From Mycolicibacterium porcinum (GTDB lineage Bacteria; Actinomycetota; Actinomycetes; Mycobacteriales; Mycobacteriaceae), in the NCBI GenBank assembly GCA_002086835.1, contig MVIG01000012.1, positions 1-64,000 on the forward strand: a DNA stretch of 64,000 nucleotides, given 5' to 3'. The notes under the pieces were generated by a model, which worked only from the letters and a program-made list of their open reading frames with translations, was not told where the DNA came from and did not search any database. Of the stretch, positions 31,593 through 40,283 are shown piece after piece. Each line of letters starts with the position of its first letter. Position 1 is the stretch's first letter. The position numbers and the translations under genes are program-made.

Positions 31593-31838
31593 CTACTTAT
31601 CGTCCGCTTCGGTGGGATCCTGCGACGACTGAAGTGCCGACGATCCAGCCGGCATGATCATCACGAACACCGGCACCCGCAGCTTGACCCCACCGCCGAC
31701 CGGCATACGAACCGCCAGGGAGACAACCTCGATTTCGAGGCGCTTTCCTCGCTGCGTCTCCATCTCGAGGTGACCGGGCAGGCGCTTGGGCGTCGCCAGC
31801 CAATCCAGGCCACGTTCGATCGACTCAAGCAGATTCAT
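31593..31838 (-). CDS. Hypothetical small protein
   Basis: An 81-residue frame from ATG 31838 (MNLLESIERGLDWLATPKRL). The middle has alternating hydrophobic beta-like segments (RLEIEVVSLAVRMPV, VKLRVPVFVMIM) and the C-terminus is acidic and Ser-rich. There is no signal peptide, clear membrane helix or motif that I know. Codon use is like that of real genes here (GC-rich third positions), while the sequence just 3' of it is AT-rich, which supports coding. It sits between mbtH and fmt on the same strand. Function unknown. Confidence 0.55.
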   Translation of the reverse strand: MNLLESIERGLDWLATPKRLPGHLEMETQRGKRLEIEVVSLAVRMPVGGGVKLRVPVFVMIMPAGSSALQSSQDPTEADDK

Positions 31839-31919
31839 GCTCACACCATACCCGCGGGAAAAGTGCAAACGCGGTGGACGGCCTGGCCGGCAACCTGGTC
31901 AGCGCCACCAATGACGCGG

Positions 31920-32765
31920 CTACTCAGCATGATTCGATGCGCTGCCGGAGTTCTGAAGGCAATACATCCGATACTCCGAGGAGCCTCCCGGCCGCAGGCT
32001 CTCGCAGGCCTTCCGGGCCGGCGAGAAACGCCGGGTCAGCCCCCGCAGCGGCCGCGGCGCGACCCGGTCGATCACGTACTGCCACTGCTGCATGCTCTTC
32101 TCCATGCCCCGCACCACGTCGGCACTGATCGTCCGCTGCGAGATCACCCGGAAGGGTGCGTCCGCGATCGCCTCCTCCCAGGCCGGGATATCGCCGTGCA
32201 GACGGGCGTCCGTGTAGAGGAAGTAACCGTCCGGACGCAGGACCCGGCTGACCTCCGCGAAGAATCGCGGGAGCTGCGGGTACAGGTGGGACGATTCGAC
32301 ATTGATCAGCGCGTCGAAAGTGTTGTCGGCAAAGGGAAGATCTTCCGCATCACCCTGGACGAAATCGAGATCCTTCAACGTGTGGCGCTTCTGGCAAAAC
32401 GAGATGGCGGACGGATTCAGATCCAGTCCGGTGTACGACGCCGGATGCAACGTCCTCGCCAGGTACGAGGCACCGCCGCCGTGGCCACAACCGACCTCCA
32501 GCACCCGTTTCCCCTGAATATCCACTTGCGTTGCGGTGGAATGATATAGCTGGATGAAGTAGCGGTTGCGCTCATCGGAGTCCGCCAGCGGTATCCCCAT
32601 GGCCGGATCTTCTTCGTACCCGTAGTTGAGGAACACGACGTCCTCGGCCTCCAGCTTGCGCGTGGCGTACGGGTAGATGAACTTTTGCACATACTGCGCG
32701 AGCTTTTCGTTCTGGTTCTTGATCATTCGATCTCGAGACTCGCGCACACGATCTTTGAGGTCCAT
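31920..32765 (-). CDS. fmt: Fmt: SAM-dependent O-methyltransferase of the GPL fatty acyl chain
   Basis: A 281-residue class I methyltransferase. SAM motif I is VLEVGCGHGGGASYLARTLH (~residues 87-106), then the acidic GLDL motif, DFVQGDAEDLPF, and LRPDGYFLYTD. It is strikingly like Rv2952, which O-methylates phthiotriol, sharing YGYEEDP-like, GHGGGASYL, TLHPASYTGLDLN and YRMYC blocks. In M. smegmatis the Rv2952-like gene of the GPL locus, fmt, methylates the 3-hydroxyl of the GPL fatty acid. The assignment is by similarity and locus. It is divergent from a glycosyltransferase gene across 72 bp, which must hold both promoters. Confidence 0.88.
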   Translation of the reverse strand: MDLKDRVRESRDRMIKNQNEKLAQYVQKFIYPYATRKLEAEDVVFLNYGYEEDPAMGIPLADSDERNRYFIQLYHSTATQVDIQGKRVLEVGCGHGGGASYLARTLHPASYTGLDLNPSAISFCQKRHTLKDLDFVQGDAEDLPFADNTFDALINVESSHLYPQLPRFFAEVSRVLRPDGYFLYTDARLHGDIPAWEEAIADAPFRVISQRTISADVVRGMEKSMQQWQYVIDRVAPRPLRGLTRRFSPARKACESLRPGGSSEYRMYCLQNSGSASNHAE

Positions 32766-32837
32766 AAGCTAACTATCGCAAACTCATGTGGCGGTAAGGT
32801 CAACTACGCGATATATCAAGTGAAAGGCTAGGGCCGC

Positions 32838-34091
32838 ATGAGATTTGCGCTGGCATGCTACGGCACTCGCGGTGATGTCGAGCCTTCGGTCAGCGTCGGG
32901 CGCGAACTTCAGCGCAGGGGTCACGAAGTCTCGCTGGCCGTGCCTCCGGATCTGGTCGACTTCGTCGGCGCGGCGGGCCTCGAATCCGTTTCCTACGGGC
33001 CGAAATTGGAAGACTTTCTGCAGGAAGACTTCCTGCGCGACTTTTGGACTCGGTTGCCGCGCAATCCCATCGGCTCGCTGCGCGAGCTCTGGGCACCCAT
33101 CGCCCGCTACTGGCAGGAGACCGGTGCGACGCTCACGGAGCTGGCTCGCGGTGCCGATCTTTTGTCGACCGGGCTGAATTATGAGCAGCCCGCGGCCAAT
33201 GTCGCTGAGTACTACGACATCCCGTTGGTCGCACTGCACCACTTCCCCATGCGGCCCAACGGCCAACTGGTACCCGCACTGCCCTCCTCCGTCGTCCGCT
33301 CGGCAGGCGCGGTGTCGGAGTGGCTGATGTGGCGATCCACCAAGAAGGCAGATGATGCGCAGCGCCGCACCCTGGGCCTCCCCGCCGCCTCGGCTCCCTC
33401 ACCCAAGCGGATGGCAGCACGCGGGGCACTGGAGATCCAGGCCTACGATGCGGCCAGCGTTCCCGGTCTGCAAGCCGAGTGGGCGAAGTGGAACGGCCGC
33501 AGGCCTTTCGTCGGCGCCCTGACGATGGGGCTCGCCACCGACGCCGACGACGATGTCGCGTCCTGGATCGCGACCGGAACCCCGCCCATCTGCTTCGCCA
33601 CGGGCAGCATCCCGGTCGAGTCGCCCGCGGCGACGATCGAGATGATCAGTACCGCGTGCGCACAACTGGGTGAGCGGGCGTTGATCTGCGCGGGCGGAAC
33701 CGACTTCGGCGACGTCCCCATCGCCGAGCATGTCAAGGTGGTCGGACCGGTGAACTACGCTGACGTGTTCGCCGCCTCCCGCGCCGTCGTGCACCACGGC
33801 GGCTCCGGCACCACCGCGGCCAGTCTCCGCGCCGGCTCGCCCACGCTGATTCTGTGGAGCTCAGCCGATCAGCCCTACTGGGGAAACCAGATCAAGCGGC
33901 TGAAAGTCGGTACCGCACGCCGGATTTCGGCTGCCAGCAGCGAGACGCTGGTGGCGGACCTGCGTCGCATCCTGACCCCTGACTACGCGGCCCGAGCCCG
34001 CTCGCTCGCGACAGAGATGACCGAGGCGAGCGACAGTGTCGCCAAGGCCGCCGACCTGTACGAGCAGGCCGTCCATCGGAGCACACGCTGA
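32838..34091 (+). CDS. GPL glycosyltransferase (GT1 family), copy A
   Basis: A 417-residue GT-B enzyme of the GT1/UGT type. The N-terminal acceptor domain starts with CYGTRGDVEPSVSVGRELQR; the C-terminal donor domain has ICFATGSIP and HHGGSGTTAASLRAG, the sugar-nucleotide signature. It is homologous to mycobacterial Gtf1/Gtf2/Gtf3 and Rv1524/Rv1526c, which attach 6-deoxytalose to D-alloThr or rhamnose to alaninol. Being next to fmt, as gtf2 is in M. smegmatis (from memory), makes a rhamnosyl-alaninol role the best guess, but acceptor specificity cannot be read by eye. Upstream leader TGAAAGGCTAGG is shared with copy B. Confidence 0.92.
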   Translation: MRFALACYGTRGDVEPSVSVGRELQRRGHEVSLAVPPDLVDFVGAAGLESVSYGPKLEDFLQEDFLRDFWTRLPRNPIGSLRELWAPIARYWQETGATLTELARGADLLSTGLNYEQPAANVAEYYDIPLVALHHFPMRPNGQLVPALPSSVVRSAGAVSEWLMWRSTKKADDAQRRTLGLPAASAPSPKRMAARGALEIQAYDAASVPGLQAEWAKWNGRRPFVGALTMGLATDADDDVASWIATGTPPICFATGSIPVESPAATIEMISTACAQLGERALICAGGTDFGDVPIAEHVKVVGPVNYADVFAASRAVVHHGGSGTTAASLRAGSPTLILWSSADQPYWGNQIKRLKVGTARRISAASSETLVADLRRILTPDYAARARSLATEMTEASDSVAKAADLYEQAVHRSTR

Positions 34092-34103
34092 CCGGGTCTG
34101 ATC

Positions 34104-35828
34104 TCAGCCGGGCCGGCTCGATTCCGCGTGTTCGGCGGACAGGTGCGGCTGCGTCGGCTGCTCGGGTGGTTTGACCAGCAGGCCCTGGCCGGTGGGCAGG
34201 GCGACTATCTGCACCCCCAGCTCATGGGCCACCTCGTCCATCGCGATCCGCTGGTCGTCACGCCCCCGGTTGGCGTAATCGTCGAGCAGCACCAGGGCGC
34301 CGGGTGACAACCGCGGCCAGAAGTATCGCAATGTAGCGACTTCTGGTGGGGCACAGTTCATATCGATGTGCAGGAACGCGATCGACCTCGCCTCGACCTG
34401 CTCGAGCGTCTCGGGCACCGCACCGACGACAATCCGCTGGTTGCGCCACTGGGAGAAATTGGCCCGGACACCGTCGACCGAACTTCCGTAAATGCCGAAG
34501 TCCAGCGCCGCCTGGTTCTTGATCAGGGCACCGGCTTCGCGTTCGCCTGCGGTGACGAAGCGCGGGTCCATTCCGGCGAAGGTGTCCAGCAGATAGAACA
34601 TCTTCCCCAGCCGATCCCAATCCAGGTACTCCATCACGGCACTGCTCAAAAAGCCGTGGCTGACCCCGCACTCGACGAAGTCGCCCTCGATCGCGCTCGC
34701 GGTGGCGGCCGCCCACAGCCCCACATGCACCCGCCAGTGCCAGTGATGGATGTCCTTGCCGCCCAGTGCGAGTACACCGCGCTGGTAGGCCCTCCTGAAG
34801 GCCGGATCCTCCATGAACGCATGGCTGTTGAAACAGATCAGGGCGTCATCGGAGTACACGTCCGGCAGGACCTTGCGCGGGATCCAGTACGCCGTACGCA
34901 GCGCGGCCCACGCGATCCGGAACTTGAGCGGCCACTTGCTCGCCACGTTTGTCGCAGGCGCCTGCTTCTCCCCGATGCCGGGGAGCACCTCGGAGAGGTG
35001 ACTACCCGGCAGGTCGCGCCGGCCGGGTCGATCGGGCGGCTTGATGAGCAGGCCCTGGCCGGTGGGCAGGGCACAGATCCGAACACCCAGCTCGGCGGCC
35101 ACCTCGTCCATCGCGATCCGCTGTTCATCGCGCCCCCGGTTGGCGTAATCGTCGAGCAGGACGAAGGCGCCGGGGCTCAACCGCGGCCAGAAGTGCCTCA
35201 GCGCCGCCACTTCCGGTGGCGCACAGTTCATGTCGAGATGCAGGAACGCCACCGCGTCCGAGTCCACCTGCTCGAGGGTCTCGGGTACCGCACCGACGAC
35301 GATGCGCTGGTTGCGCCACTGGGAGAAGTTGGCCCGGACACTGTCCACCGAGCTGCCGTACATTCCGTTGCGGACGAGCTCTTCGCTCTTCTCCAGGGCG
35401 CCGGACTCCCGCTCACCCGCCGTGACGAAGCGCGGGTCGAGTCCAGCGAATGTGTCGAGCAGATAGAACGTCTTCCCCAGCCGATCCCAGTCCAGGTACT
35501 CCATCACCGCACTGCTCAAGAAGCCGTAGCTGACGCCACACTCGACGAAGTCGCCTTCGATCTTGCCGGCGCTGGCGGCCGCCCACAAACCTACGTGCAC
35601 GCGCCAGTGCCACTGGTACCAATCCGTGTCACCGAGGGCGCGCGCTCCCCGTTGGTAGGCACGCTGGAAGTCCGGATCATCCATGAACGCGTAGCTGTTG
35701 AAACAGATCAGCGCATCGTTGCTGTAGACGTTGGGCAGCAGCGTGCGGGCTAGCCAGTACTCGGCGCGCACCGCCTTGAGCCACAGGCCGGTACTGAGTT
35801 TGAGCCCTTCAGCCACGGGCGTCACCAT
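34104..35828 (-). CDS. Fused tandem sugar O-methyltransferase (two Rmt/TylF-like units in one frame)
   Basis: A single uninterrupted frame of 574 residues containing two complete methyltransferase units with an exact period of 290 residues. Copy 1 (31-265) and copy 2 (321-555) are identical at about 191 of 235 aligned positions (81%, counted by hand). Each has EGDFVECGVS-GFLSSAVMEY (SAM-binding), FYLLDTFAG, DPRFVTAGER, FLH-DMNCAPPEV and VLLDDYANRGRD, as in macrocin-O-methyltransferase-like proteins. GPL rhamnosyl methyltransferases are normally single units of ~260-270 residues. An internal GTG (residue 295, base 34946) could re-initiate the second unit. Probably O-methylates GPL rhamnose at one or two hydroxyls (inference). 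It is in a run with glycosyltransferase B and the TylF-type gene upstream. Confidence 0.88.
   Translation of the reverse strand: MVTPVAEGLKLSTGLWLKAVRAEYWLARTLLPNVYSNDALICFNSYAFMDDPDFQRAYQRGARALGDTDWYQWHWRVHVGLWAAASAGKIEGDFVECGVSYGFLSSAVMEYLDWDRLGKTFYLLDTFAGLDPRFVTAGERESGALEKSEELVRNGMYGSSVDSVRANFSQWRNQRIVVGAVPETLEQVDSDAVAFLHLDMNCAPPEVAALRHFWPRLSPGAFVLLDDYANRGRDEQRIAMDEVAAELGVRICALPTGQGLLIKPPDRPGRRDLPGSHLSEVLPGIGEKQAPATNVASKWPLKFRIAWAALRTAYWIPRKVLPDVYSDDALICFNSHAFMEDPAFRRAYQRGVLALGGKDIHHWHWRVHVGLWAAATASAIEGDFVECGVSHGFLSSAVMEYLDWDRLGKMFYLLDTFAGMDPRFVTAGEREAGALIKNQAALDFGIYGSSVDGVRANFSQWRNQRIVVGAVPETLEQVEARSIAFLHIDMNCAPPEVATLRYFWPRLSPGALVLLDDYANRGRDDQRIAMDEVAHELGVQIVALPTGQGLLVKPPEQPTQPHLSAEHAESSRPG
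34164..34868 (-). repeat. Tandem duplication, copy 2 (within fused methyltransferase gene)
   Basis: Second unit, residues 321-555. Differences from copy 1 cluster at residues 61-72 and 141-157 of copy 1 numbering, between the SAM motif and the active-site region, while most motif blocks are identical. This pattern suits either functional divergence or gene conversion of the conserved parts. Confidence 0.9.
35034..35738 (-). repeat. Tandem duplication, copy 1 (within fused methyltransferase gene)
   Basis: First unit of an 870-bp-period direct duplication; encodes residues 31-265 of the fused methyltransferase. It pairs with 34164-34868. Confidence 0.9.
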
Positions 35829-35957
35829 TGCGGCGCCGGGACCGGGGCAGGCGACGACGCGTCCCCGTCCCGCGGGAATCAGACATCTGAGACATATCCA
35901 CTCACAAGTTGTTCAGGGAACTGGCTGTGACAGTTCGCATCGGGTATTTCCTGATCC

Positions 35958-37226
35958 TCAGGCCGAACACATCCGTCGCGCGTAGCTCTCGACCAGGTCG
36001 GCCGTTCGGGACACACTCTGCGCGGCCGGGACCATCCGGGCGGCCACCTCGCGGGCCCGGACAGCGCACGCCGGATCGAGGACCTTGGTCAGATCCGCAA
36101 CCAGCGACTGCTGGGTCGTACTGGAAAAACTCCGTACCGCACCGACATTCAACAGCTTGACCCGGGACGCCCACACCGGCTGCACCCCGTCGATCCACAG
36201 CACCAAGGTGGGCACCCCCGCGCGAAGGCTCGCCGCCAGCGTTCCGGCGCCGCCGTGGTGAACGGCCGCGCGGCAGGCCGGGAAAACCGCGGCGTAGTTC
36301 ACCGCGCCCACCACTTTCACATGGTCGTACTGGCCGACGTCGCTGTAGTCGCTCCATCCGGAACACACCAAAGCTCGTTGGCCGAGTTCAGCGCACGCGG
36401 CCGCGATCATGTCGACGGTGGCAGCCGGAGATTCGACCGGCATGCTCCCGAACCCGAAGCAGATCGGCGGTGTCCCGTCCGCGATCCACGAGGACACGTC
36501 CTCATCTGCCTCGGTGGGCAGTTCCATGGTCAACGTGCCGACGAATGGCCGCTCGCTGCGCCATTGGGCCCATTCCTCGGCGAGTCCAGGGAAACACACT
36601 TCGTCGTATGCCTGCACCTCGAGTGCCCCGCGGGCGGCGATGCGCCGCGACACCGGTCCAGTCGCCCGGGGCAGACCCAGCTCACGACGTTGGGCGTCCT
36701 CCACCTTCTTGTTGAGCCGCCACCCGAACCAGTCGTACGCCCACATCGCCGCACGCGCCAGCGGTCCCGGCAACCTCGACAGCAACTTGCCGTTGACCCG
36801 GACCGGGGTGTTGTGCAAGGTGGCGAACGGAATGTCGTGATACTCAGCCACATTCGCGGCCGGCTCCTGATAACTCTGCCCTGCGAACAGCAGATCGGCC
36901 CCCTCCGCCAGGGAGGTCAGCGTCGTGCTCATCTGGGTCCAGGAGCGATCGCTCAGGTCCCACATCTCACGCCACAAGCGCCTGAGCTCGCCGATCCGCC
37001 AGAACCGGTGGAAGAAGCACGTCCAGAAGTCGCGGTACACGCCCACCCAGGCCTGGGTGTCCAGCCCGTACGGGACGGCCGTCAGGCCCGCGCTCTCGGC
37101 GAAGCCGACCAGATCGGGCGGAGCGGCCATCCGCACGTCATGCCCTCTCCGCATGAGCTCGCGGCCGACCGCCACCGATGGTTCGAGATCTCCGCGGGTT
37201 CCGTAGGCTGCGAGGACGAGTTTCAT
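35958..37226 (-). CDS. GPL glycosyltransferase (GT1 family), copy B
   Basis: A 422-residue GT-B enzyme paralogous to the copies at 32838 and 38533: AYGTRGDLEPSVAVGRELMR at the start, ICFGFGSMPVESPAATVDMI and HHGGAGTLAASLRAGVPTL in the donor domain. It is the most divergent of the three (GAGT instead of GSGT, SGWSDYSDV instead of AGGTD), so it is the best candidate for a different sugar or acceptor, such as 6-deoxytalose to alloThr (Gtf1-like); this is a weak inference. Starts at ATG 37226 with leader TGAAAGGCTGGG. It lies 31 bp downstream of the TylF-type methyltransferase gene, in one minus-strand run. Confidence 0.92.
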   Translation of the reverse strand: MKLVLAAYGTRGDLEPSVAVGRELMRRGHDVRMAAPPDLVGFAESAGLTAVPYGLDTQAWVGVYRDFWTCFFHRFWRIGELRRLWREMWDLSDRSWTQMSTTLTSLAEGADLLFAGQSYQEPAANVAEYHDIPFATLHNTPVRVNGKLLSRLPGPLARAAMWAYDWFGWRLNKKVEDAQRRELGLPRATGPVSRRIAARGALEVQAYDEVCFPGLAEEWAQWRSERPFVGTLTMELPTEADEDVSSWIADGTPPICFGFGSMPVESPAATVDMIAAACAELGQRALVCSGWSDYSDVGQYDHVKVVGAVNYAAVFPACRAAVHHGGAGTLAASLRAGVPTLVLWIDGVQPVWASRVKLLNVGAVRSFSSTTQQSLVADLTKVLDPACAVRAREVAARMVPAAQSVSRTADLVESYARRMCSA

Positions 37227-37257
37227 TGCCTATCCCAGCCTTTCAGATGAGATGTGC

Positions 37258-38058
37258 TCATTCCTTCCGCCAGAGCACCCCGGTGCCGTCGATGTCGACT
37301 ATCTCGGCCGAGATGCCGTGCCTGGCACGGAAATCCGTCACCGCCTTCCGGCACCCTTCGATCGCGTGATAGTCGTCGATGATGCAGAACCCACCGGGAG
37401 TCAGCCGGGAGTAGAGGCCGTCGAGCGCCTGGATGGTCGATTCGTAGAGGTCGCCGTCGAGTCTCAACACCGCGATGCTCTCGATCGGCGCATCGTGCAA
37501 GGTGTCCTTGAACCAGCCGGGCAGGATGCGGACCTTGTCGTCCAGCAGCCCGTAGCGGGCGAAGTTCGCCCTGACGTCTTTCTCCGACACCGCCAGGATG
37601 GGTGCTGCCAAATGCAGCCGGTCCCCTTTGTCCGCCTTGTAGTTCGCGCTGTCCGGCGGTGGCACACCTTCGAACGAGTCGGCCAGCCACACTGAACGGC
37701 TCTCGTCGCCGTAGGCCGCGAGCACGGCGCGCATCAGGATCGAGGCGCCACCGCGCCAGACCCCGCACTCGACCAGGTCGCCCGGGATGTCCTCGGCGAT
37801 CACGGTCTCGACGCAGTGCTGCAAGCTCGTCAGCCGTTTCATGCCGATCATCGTCAGCGCGTCGGCCGGCCAGTCCAGGCCGAGGTCACGCTTGTGGCGA
37901 TCGAAGGGCTGCTTGCGGACGACCATCAGCTTGCCGATCTTGAAAATTGGTCGGTGCAGCCAATTCCAGCCGACCGGCACCAATTCGTCGACCCCGTACC
38001 TGGTGAGGTCCTGACGGAGCAGGTCCAGGTATGCAGATCGGGTGTCGTGATCTGTCAC
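37258..38058 (-). CDS. TylF/MycF-family sugar O-methyltransferase (Rmt-type)
   Basis: A 266-residue enzyme from GTG 38058; an in-frame ATG at 38160 would give 300 residues with an unlike extension, and the start is uncertain because the nearest purine-rich site, GGGGG, is ~14 bp away. Motifs: GDLVECGVWRGGASILM (SAM), ADSFEGVP, LRLDGDLYESTIQALDGLY and GGFCIIDDYHAIEGCRKAV. The DGDLYEST and DDYH acidic residues are the Mg2+ ligands and base region of TylF/MycF enzymes that methylate 6-deoxyhexose hydroxyls. In GPL loci such genes (rmt) methylate rhamnose at O-3, O-2 or O-4; which position is not decidable here. Confidence 0.88.
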   Translation of the reverse strand: MTDHDTRSAYLDLLRQDLTRYGVDELVPVGWNWLHRPIFKIGKLMVVRKQPFDRHKRDLGLDWPADALTMIGMKRLTSLQHCVETVIAEDIPGDLVECGVWRGGASILMRAVLAAYGDESRSVWLADSFEGVPPPDSANYKADKGDRLHLAAPILAVSEKDVRANFARYGLLDDKVRILPGWFKDTLHDAPIESIAVLRLDGDLYESTIQALDGLYSRLTPGGFCIIDDYHAIEGCRKAVTDFRARHGISAEIVDIDGTGVLWRKE

Positions 38059-38532
38059 GGTCAAAAAACTGCCCCCTAACTCGGTTGCTGGTTCGGTGCC
38101 GAGCCTAGCCTCCCCGCACGGTTCCCAGTGCATTTCGGGTACGACCAATTTCCTTGCCACTGGGGCACTTTGGCAAATCGAAGATCAAATTGTACGAGGA
38201 ATGCAAAAGGCGCGAATTCTGCCGGCTCGGGATTCCCGGCGGCTATGTGGGTGGATGTCCGGCTGCGGCGATGCTGGCAAAGAAAACCCCCGCCGAACTC
38301 GCTGTCGCGGCCTGACCCGGGCACGGCTCCGGCCAGCCCCTTCGGCCGACCGAAACGGGCAGCGAATACCGCGGAGCCCGCCGAAGCACGCAACTTGAGG
38401 ATCACCACCGCAAACGCTGTGGCCACCGGGTGACAGCCGACCGGCGACAGCCTTTAATTGACGCCCGCGGAATTCAACGCCGACTGCAGGGCATTAGCTG
38501 GTCGGGCCCGAGCGATCGACGAGACGACGGCC
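38059..38532. other. Intergenic region without recognised gene
   Basis: 474 bp between the TylF-type gene and glycosyltransferase C, both on the minus strand. It is partly AT-rich (38140-38220) and then GC-rich. It probably contains the promoter of the TylF-gtfB-fused-methyltransferase run. Short frames on both strands have no family signature. Confidence 0.4.
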
Positions 38533-39789
38533 TCAGGCTCCGACGAAGCGCTCGAGGAGATCCGCGGCCTTCGCCACGCTGTCGGACGGTGAGGTCATCC
38601 GGGTCGCGACCTCACGAGCCCTGACCGCATACTGCGGGGACAGGATGCGACGCAGATCCGCCACCAATGATTCACCGTTGGTTGTCGAGAACCGCCGGGC
38701 GGTACCGACTTTCAGCCTCTTGAGCTGATTGCCCCACACCGGCTGATCCCCCACCGACCAGAGAATCAGGGTGGGAACGCCGGCCCGCAGGCTCGCCGCG
38801 GTGGTGCCCGACCCGCCATGGTGGACGACCGCTCTGCTGCGCCGGAAGACGTCGGCGTAGTTCACCATGCCGACCACCTTCACGTGGTCGGACACCGAGA
38901 CCTCGGTCAGGTCGGTGCCGCCGGCGCAGATCAACGCCCGCTCACCCAGTTCCGCGCAGGCGGCACTGATCATCGCCACCGTATCGGCGGGCGACTCCAC
39001 CGGAATGCTGCCGAACGCGAAGCTGACCGGTGCCTGCCCCGCTTCCATCCACGCGGTCACCTCGTCATCGGCATCCGTGGTCAACTCCATCGTGAGGGCA
39101 CCGACGAACGGGCGCCGTCCGTTCAGCTTCGACCACTCCGCCGCCAGGCCGGGAACGGAGACCTCGTCGTAGGCCTGGATCTCCAGCGCGCCCCGTTCGG
39201 CCATCCGCCGGGGCGACGGGCCGGATGTCCTCGGCAGACCGAGTTCGCGCCGCTGCGCGTCTTCGTGCTGTCTGGTCAGCCGCCAGGCCAGCCAGTCGTA
39301 GGCCGTCATCGCGGTGCGGCTCACCGGGGGCGGCACCATCGGAAACAGCTGGCCGTTGGGTCTCCACGGCATGGTGTGCAGCGCCACCAACGGGATCCCG
39401 TAGTACTCGGCGACATTGGCCGCCGGCTGCTCGTACCCCACGGCGGTGGTCAGCACGTCGGCGCCGTCGGCGAACGACGCGAGCGTCCGGCTCAGTTCGG
39501 CCCACTGTTCGGTGACGGCCTTGAGCGCCTCCCGGCACAGCGCGACCAGATCCTGAACGCGCCAGAAATGCCGGGCCCATGTGGTCCACAGGTCGCGGTA
39601 GCCGTCCAGCTGCGGCTGCACCTCCAACCCGTAGCCGACCGCGGGCAGACCCGCCGCCGCGACAAAGCTCACGAGGTCCGGTGGTACCGCCATCCGCACT
39701 TCGTGCCCCCGGCGCTGCAGCTCACATCCAACCGCCACCGAGGGCTCGATGTCCCCACGCGTTCCGTAGCTCGACATTGCAATTCTCAT
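38533..39789 (-). CDS. GPL glycosyltransferase (GT1 family), copy C
   Basis: A 418-residue GT-B enzyme from ATG 39789 (MRIAMSSYGTRGDIEPSV). The donor half is very close to copy A: shared GERALICAGGTD, DHVKVVG-type, RAVVHHGGSGTTAASLRAG, WGNQ-KRLKVGTARR and ESLVADLRRIL-type stretches. The acceptor half (residues ~50-110) differs, which fits the same sugar nucleotide (probably dTDP-rhamnose) used on a different acceptor, for example a second rhamnose (Gtf3-like). That role is inferred. It is divergent from rmlA across 494 bp. Confidence 0.92.
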   Translation of the reverse strand: MRIAMSSYGTRGDIEPSVAVGCELQRRGHEVRMAVPPDLVSFVAAAGLPAVGYGLEVQPQLDGYRDLWTTWARHFWRVQDLVALCREALKAVTEQWAELSRTLASFADGADVLTTAVGYEQPAANVAEYYGIPLVALHTMPWRPNGQLFPMVPPPVSRTAMTAYDWLAWRLTRQHEDAQRRELGLPRTSGPSPRRMAERGALEIQAYDEVSVPGLAAEWSKLNGRRPFVGALTMELTTDADDEVTAWMEAGQAPVSFAFGSIPVESPADTVAMISAACAELGERALICAGGTDLTEVSVSDHVKVVGMVNYADVFRRSRAVVHHGGSGTTAASLRAGVPTLILWSVGDQPVWGNQLKRLKVGTARRFSTTNGESLVADLRRILSPQYAVRAREVATRMTSPSDSVAKAADLLERFVGA

Positions 39790-40283
39790 GACCGCGCCGC
39801 GTCCCCCACGGTTCGACATTAGTGGACGCACATGCCGATTGACGGCTCCATTGCCGAATGGCCCACGCCGACAACGACTTCTATCGAAGAACACCGGAGA
39901 GAATATGAAATCGGTCCGCAGATTTCGCTAATCGGCGGGCACGTGAATCAACTGGCGTGGCAGGGGACAACCCCCGAAGACATTCGCACTGGCAAATTCT
40001 GCACCGCAGGCCGTCTGCCGTGGCCGCCGACACCACATGGTCGCCGCGGAATTGCGCACGGACTCACGCTGATGGTGCACAAGGCCGTCCGGCGGCCCCC
40101 TCGACGTTCGCCTCGAGGCCGCCGGCACTGCAGGGCACTCCGGGCTCACCGCAAACCATTTCGTCGCCATTGCCGGTATCGGCACGATAGGGTGGCGGTC
40201 GTGTTGCGCCATGACATCCCAGAAAAGGTCCTCGCAGCCGCCGCACCCAGCGAATCCATTGTTTTCGAGGTTTAGGGGCACGC
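39790..40283. promoter_or_regulatory. Divergent intergenic region between glycosyltransferase C and rmlA
   Basis: 494 bp expected to hold both promoters. It starts AT-rich (39830-39950) and becomes more GC-rich. Frames of 147 (+) and 117 (-) residues exist but overlap each other, show no family pattern and are treated as chance. No clear operator was recognised. Confidence 0.4.

Noticed and set aside
39832..40281. ORFs of 147 (+) and 117 (-) residues in the glycosyltransferase C/rmlA intergenic region
   Set aside because: They overlap each other, contain Arg/His-rich low-complexity stretches, show no ribosome site of note and resemble no family I know.
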